Origin: Streptomyces griseoloalbus
Lineage (GTDB): Bacteria > Actinomycetota > Actinomycetes > Streptomycetales > Streptomycetaceae
DNA: 64,000 bases
Direction: 5' to 3'
Assembly (NCBI GenBank): GCA_014650015.1
Contig: BMUD01000004.1
Location: 248,001 to 312,000, forward strand
This document shows positions 61,012 to 64,000 of this stretch, one piece after another (the first letter of the stretch is position 1; every line of letters starts with the position of its first letter). The notes under the pieces were generated by a model that was not told the origin of the DNA, searched no databases, and saw nothing but the letters and a program-made list of their open reading frames with translations. Both the position numbers and the translations under genes were made by a program.

Positions 61012-62370
61012 ATGTCCGATTCGGCAGGTGGCTGTATCCAGCCACGTACCGCCGTCACGGAAGCCGAGGTGGAAGCCCTGGTGCGGGGCATCTGCTTCAA
61101 GACCGGACCGCCGCGCCGCCTCGGGGTCGAGGTGGAATGGCTCGTCCACGAGCTGCGGGAACCGCGGCTCCCCGTGTCACCCGAACGACTCGAAGCGGCC
61201 TACGCCGCCCTGCGGACCGTGCCCCTGAGGTCGGCGCTCACCATCGAGCCCGGCGGCCAGCTGGAGCTGAGCTCGCCGCCCGCCGCCTCCCTGATGGAGT
61301 GCATCGGTACCGTCTCCGCCGACCTCGACGCCGTCCGCGCGGTGCTCCGCCGGGACGGTCTGCGACTCGTCGGGCTCGGCCACGACCCCTGGCACACGCC
61401 CCGCCGGTTCCTGCGCGAACCGCGCTACGACGCCATGGAGGCCTGTCTCGACCGTACCGGTCCCGCCGGGCGGGCCATGATGTGCACCTCCGCCTCCGTG
61501 CAGGTGTCCCTGGACGCCGGGTACGAGGAGCCCGGACCCCTCGGCCATGTACGGCGCTGGTGGCTGGCGCACCAGCTGGGCGCGGTCCTGGTCGCCGTGT
61601 TCGCCAACTCCCCGTTCGCCGGTCACCGGCCGACCGGCTGGCGGTCCACGCGGCAGCTGCGCTGGGCGCAGATCGGCGCCGGCCGGGCGGGCGGCCCCGT
61701 ACTGGACTCCGACCCGCGCGGCGCCTGGGCCCGGCATGTGCTGGACGCGCCCGTCATGTGCGTACGGCGCGACAGCGGGCCGTGGCAGGTGCCGGACGGG
61801 CTGACGTTCCGGGAGTGGACCAGGTCCCACGCGCCCAGACCACCGACCAGGGAGGACCTCGACTACCACGCCACGACCCTGTTCCCGCCGGTCAGGCCGC
61901 GCGGCCATCTGGAACTGCGCATGATCGACGCGCAGCCCGGTGACGACGGCTGGATCGTGCCGCTGGCCGTGACGACCGCGCTGTTCGACGACCCGGAGGC
62001 CGCCGAGACCGCCTACCGGGCGGTGAAGCCGCTGGCCGAGCGCACGCACGGCATGCCCGCGCCGCACAACCCGCTCTGGCGGGACGCGGCCCGTGACGGG
62101 CTGTCCGACCCGGAGCTGCGCGAGGTGGCCGTCGCCTGTTTCGCGGCGGCGCTGCGCGCCCTGCCCCGGCTCGGCGCCACCACCGACATCGTCGACGCCG
62201 TCGAGGCGTACGCCGACCGCTATGTCGCCCGGGGCCGCTGTCCGGCCGACGACCTGCTCGACGAGCTGCTCGCCGAGCCGCGCACCACGGCCCTCGGCAC
62301 CTCCTCCTCGAACGCCCCGGGCACACACCCCGACGACACGCACCCGCACGGGAAGGACACCCCCTCATGA
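61012..62370 (+). CDS. egtA: Glutamate-cysteine ligase EgtA (ergothioneine biosynthesis)
   Basis: A 452-residue glutamate-cysteine ligase of the GCS2 family. It makes gamma-glutamylcysteine, the sulfur donor for ergothioneine. Recognisable segments: RRLGVEVEWLVHELREPRLPV, LTIEPGGQLELSSPPAASL, HDPWHTPRRFLREPRYDAMEACLDRTGPAGRAMMCTSASVQVSLDAG and GHLELRMIDAQPGDDGW. AGGAGG (60999-61004) fixes ATG 61012. It overlaps egtB by an ATGA tetramer. Confidence 0.93.
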   Translation: MSDSAGGCIQPRTAVTEAEVEALVRGICFKTGPPRRLGVEVEWLVHELREPRLPVSPERLEAAYAALRTVPLRSALTIEPGGQLELSSPPAASLMECIGTVSADLDAVRAVLRRDGLRLVGLGHDPWHTPRRFLREPRYDAMEACLDRTGPAGRAMMCTSASVQVSLDAGYEEPGPLGHVRRWWLAHQLGAVLVAVFANSPFAGHRPTGWRSTRQLRWAQIGAGRAGGPVLDSDPRGAWARHVLDAPVMCVRRDSGPWQVPDGLTFREWTRSHAPRPPTREDLDYHATTLFPPVRPRGHLELRMIDAQPGDDGWIVPLAVTTALFDDPEAAETAYRAVKPLAERTHGMPAPHNPLWRDAARDGLSDPELREVAVACFAAALRALPRLGATTDIVDAVEAYADRYVARGRCPADDLLDELLAEPRTTALGTSSSNAPGTHPDDTHPHGKDTPS

Positions 62371-63683
62371 CCGACCCCGCCCTCGACGCCGAAGCCCTGC
62401 GCGAGCGCGCGGTCGCCTCGCTGATCACCGCACGGGACCGCACCACGCTGCTCACCAGCTGCGTCGACGAGCCCGATCTGACCGCGCAGCACTCGCCGCT
62501 GATGTCCCCGCTGGTGTGGGACCTCGCCCACATCGGCAACCAGGAGGAGCAGTGGCTGCTGCGGGCCGTCGCCGGCCAGAAGGCGATACGGCCCGAGATC
62601 GACACCCTCTACGACGCCTTCGAGCACCCGCGCGCCGAACGCCCCGGCCTGCCGCTGCTGCCGCCGGACGAGGCCCGCCGGTACGCCGCCGATGTGCGCG
62701 GCAGGGCGCTGGACGTGCTGGAGGGCGCCGCGTTCCACGGGACACGGCTGACGGAGGCGGGTTTCGCCTTCGGGATGATCGCGCAGCACGAACAGCAGCA
62801 CGACGAGACCATGCTGATTACCCATCAGCTCCGCCGGGGCCCGCAGGCCCTGACCGCCCCGGACCCTGAGCCGGTGCCGCTGTTCACCGGGGCGTCCGAA
62901 GTGCTCGTCCCGGGCGGCCCGTTCACCATGGGCACCTCCGACGAGCCATGGGCGCTGGACAACGAACGCCCCGCGCACCGGCGCGAGGTGCCCTCCTTCT
63001 TCATCGACACCACCCCGGTGACGAACGCCGCGTACCAGGCGTTCATCGAGGACGGCGGCTACGACGAGTCACGCTGGTGGACCGCCGAGGGCTGGGCCCA
63101 CATCCGCCGCAACTCCATCAGGGCGCCGCTGTTCTGGCGCCGTGACGGCCGGCAGTGGCTGCGGCGCCGGTTCGGCGTCACCGAGGTCGTGCCGCCCGAC
63201 GAGCCCGTACTGCACGTGTGCTGGTACGAGGCCGACGCCTACGCCCGCTGGGCCGGGCGCCGGCTGCCCACCGAGGCCGAGTGGGAGAAGGCGGCCCGTC
63301 ACGATCCGGCCGGCGACCGTGCGATGCGCTACCCGTGGGGCGACGCCGACCCCGGGCCCGAGCACGCCAACCTCGGTCAGCGGCACCTGCGTCCGGCGCC
63401 CGCCGGAAGCTACCCGGCCGGTGAGTCCCCGCTCGGAGTGCGACAGCTGATCGGCGACGTGTGGGAGTGGACGGCGAGCGACTTCCTGCCGTACCCCGGG
63501 TTCAAGGCGTTCCCGTACAAGGAGTACTCGGAGGTGTTCTTCGGGCCGGACCACAAGGTGCTGCGCGGTGGTTCGTTCGCCGTGGACCCGGTGGCCTGCC
63601 GGGGGACGTTCCGCAACTGGGATCTGCCGATCCGGCGGCAGATCTTCTCCGGGTTCCGCACGGCGCGCTCGGAGGACGTCTGA
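62367..63683 (+). CDS. egtB: Ergothioneine sulfoxide synthase EgtB
   Basis: A 438-residue non-heme iron enzyme that joins gamma-glutamylcysteine to hercynine with O2. The iron ligands are visible: His55 in DLAHIGNQEEQW and His141/His145 in AQHEQQHDET of the DinB-like domain. The C-terminal formylglycine-generating-enzyme-like domain includes FTMGTSDEPWALDNERPAHRREV, GDVWEWTASDF and LRGGSFAVDP. The stop TGA overlaps the egtC ATG (TGATG). Confidence 0.95.
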   Translation: MTDPALDAEALRERAVASLITARDRTTLLTSCVDEPDLTAQHSPLMSPLVWDLAHIGNQEEQWLLRAVAGQKAIRPEIDTLYDAFEHPRAERPGLPLLPPDEARRYAADVRGRALDVLEGAAFHGTRLTEAGFAFGMIAQHEQQHDETMLITHQLRRGPQALTAPDPEPVPLFTGASEVLVPGGPFTMGTSDEPWALDNERPAHRREVPSFFIDTTPVTNAAYQAFIEDGGYDESRWWTAEGWAHIRRNSIRAPLFWRRDGRQWLRRRFGVTEVVPPDEPVLHVCWYEADAYARWAGRRLPTEAEWEKAARHDPAGDRAMRYPWGDADPGPEHANLGQRHLRPAPAGSYPAGESPLGVRQLIGDVWEWTASDFLPYPGFKAFPYKEYSEVFFGPDHKVLRGGSFAVDPVACRGTFRNWDLPIRRQIFSGFRTARSEDV

Positions 63684-64000
63684 TGTGCCGTCATGTGGCC
63701 TACGTTGGTCCGGAGGAACCGCTCGGCGGGCTGCTCGTGGAGCCCGCGCACGGGCTGTACCGCCAGTCCTGGGCGCCCCGGCGGCAGCGGTACGGCACGG
63801 TCAACGCCGACGGTTTCGGCGTGGGCTGGTACGCGCAGGGCGATCCGGTGCCGGCCCGGTACCGCCGGGCCGGGCCGGTCTGGGCGGACCTGTCGTTCGC
63901 GGATCTCGCCCGTGTGGTGCGGACCCGGGCGCTGCTCGCCGCCGTACGGGACGCGACCCTGTCGGGTGCCGACGCGGAGGCCGCGGCCGCGCCGTTCGCC
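63683..64000 (+). CDS. egtC: Gamma-glutamyl hercynylcysteine sulfoxide amidohydrolase EgtC, partial
   Basis: The first 106 codons of a class II glutamine amidotransferase-fold hydrolase, cut by the window end. The catalytic N-terminal Cys2 is in MCRHVAYVGPEEPLGGLLVEPAHGLYRQSW, and NADGFGVGWYA is the family signature. EgtC removes the glutamyl group from the EgtB product. egtD, and possibly egtE, should lie just beyond the window. Confidence 0.93.
   Translation, partial: MCRHVAYVGPEEPLGGLLVEPAHGLYRQSWAPRRQRYGTVNADGFGVGWYAQGDPVPARYRRAGPVWADLSFADLARVVRTRALLAAVRDATLSGADAEAAAAPFA

Noticed and set aside
1-64000. In-frame TTA (bldA-dependent) codons in real genes
   Set aside because: Each TTA or TAA triplet I checked was out of frame or intergenic. 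The check was by eye and not exhaustive, so no claim is made.

Overview
The window is very GC-rich, with strong third-position G/C bias, GTG and ATG starts preceded by AGGAGG-type ribosome binding sites, many 4-base stop/start overlaps, and Streptomyces-type gene content: ergothioneine genes, many TetR/LacI/LysR regulators, two ECF sigma factors and a stand-alone CYP102-like P450. It is almost certainly a Streptomyces chromosome. From memory, unchecked, the gene content (CYP102B1-like P450, rhamnose genes, thioredoxin, egtABC) resembles the left part of the S. coelicolor chromosome. I found no phage, IS element, CRISPR array, rRNA or tRNA.

Layout. 0-10 kb: end of an aromatic-acid-exporter-like gene, a conserved unknown, a lactonase-fold lipoprotein, a DUF2470 gene behind a perfect-looking iron box, a TetR regulator divergent from a CYP102-like P450, an ECF41/SigJ-type sigma factor overlapping a PIG-L deacetylase gene, and an S33 peptidase. 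9.2-23.6 kb: a complete L-rhamnose locus. On the minus strand are an ABC importer (rhaSTPQ), mutarotase, a broken secreted-protein remnant and a LacI regulator. On the plus strand are isomerase, aldolase/dehydrogenase fusion, kinase and then lutABC. Rhamnose would be imported, isomerised, phosphorylated and cleaved to DHAP and L-lactaldehyde; the fusion enzyme oxidises lactaldehyde to L-lactate, and LutABC takes lactate to pyruvate.

23.7-34 kb: a MacB/FtsX-type ABC exporter, a small CoxE-like fragment gene, a patatin, a PASTA membrane protein with an internally duplicated N-terminal domain, a cupin, an ECF sigma factor with a Met/His-rich membrane protein upstream, a large SMI1/KNR4-like protein and a pirin. 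34-43.7 kb: a TPR protein, a PepSY membrane protein, peptide deformylase, a disulfide-oxidoreductase-like flavoprotein divergent from thioredoxin, an aldehyde dehydrogenase with its LacI regulator, and a TetR divergent from an FMN reductase with two palindromic operators between them.

43.8-49.5 kb: a four-gene molybdenum hydroxylase operon whose order and cysteine pattern match E. coli paoABCD (yagTSRQ), divergent from a TetR gene and separated from it by two identical GGACAGCTGTCC palindromes. 49.5-60.7 kb: single genes (LysR, CoA transferase, phosphoribosyltransferase, archease, Raf-inhibitor-like, CBS, MFS, VOC, nucleotidyltransferase, isochorismatase, amidase, MazF-like toxin, PARG-like macrodomain). 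61.0 kb to the end: egtA-egtB-egtC, the start of an ergothioneine operon that runs off the window.
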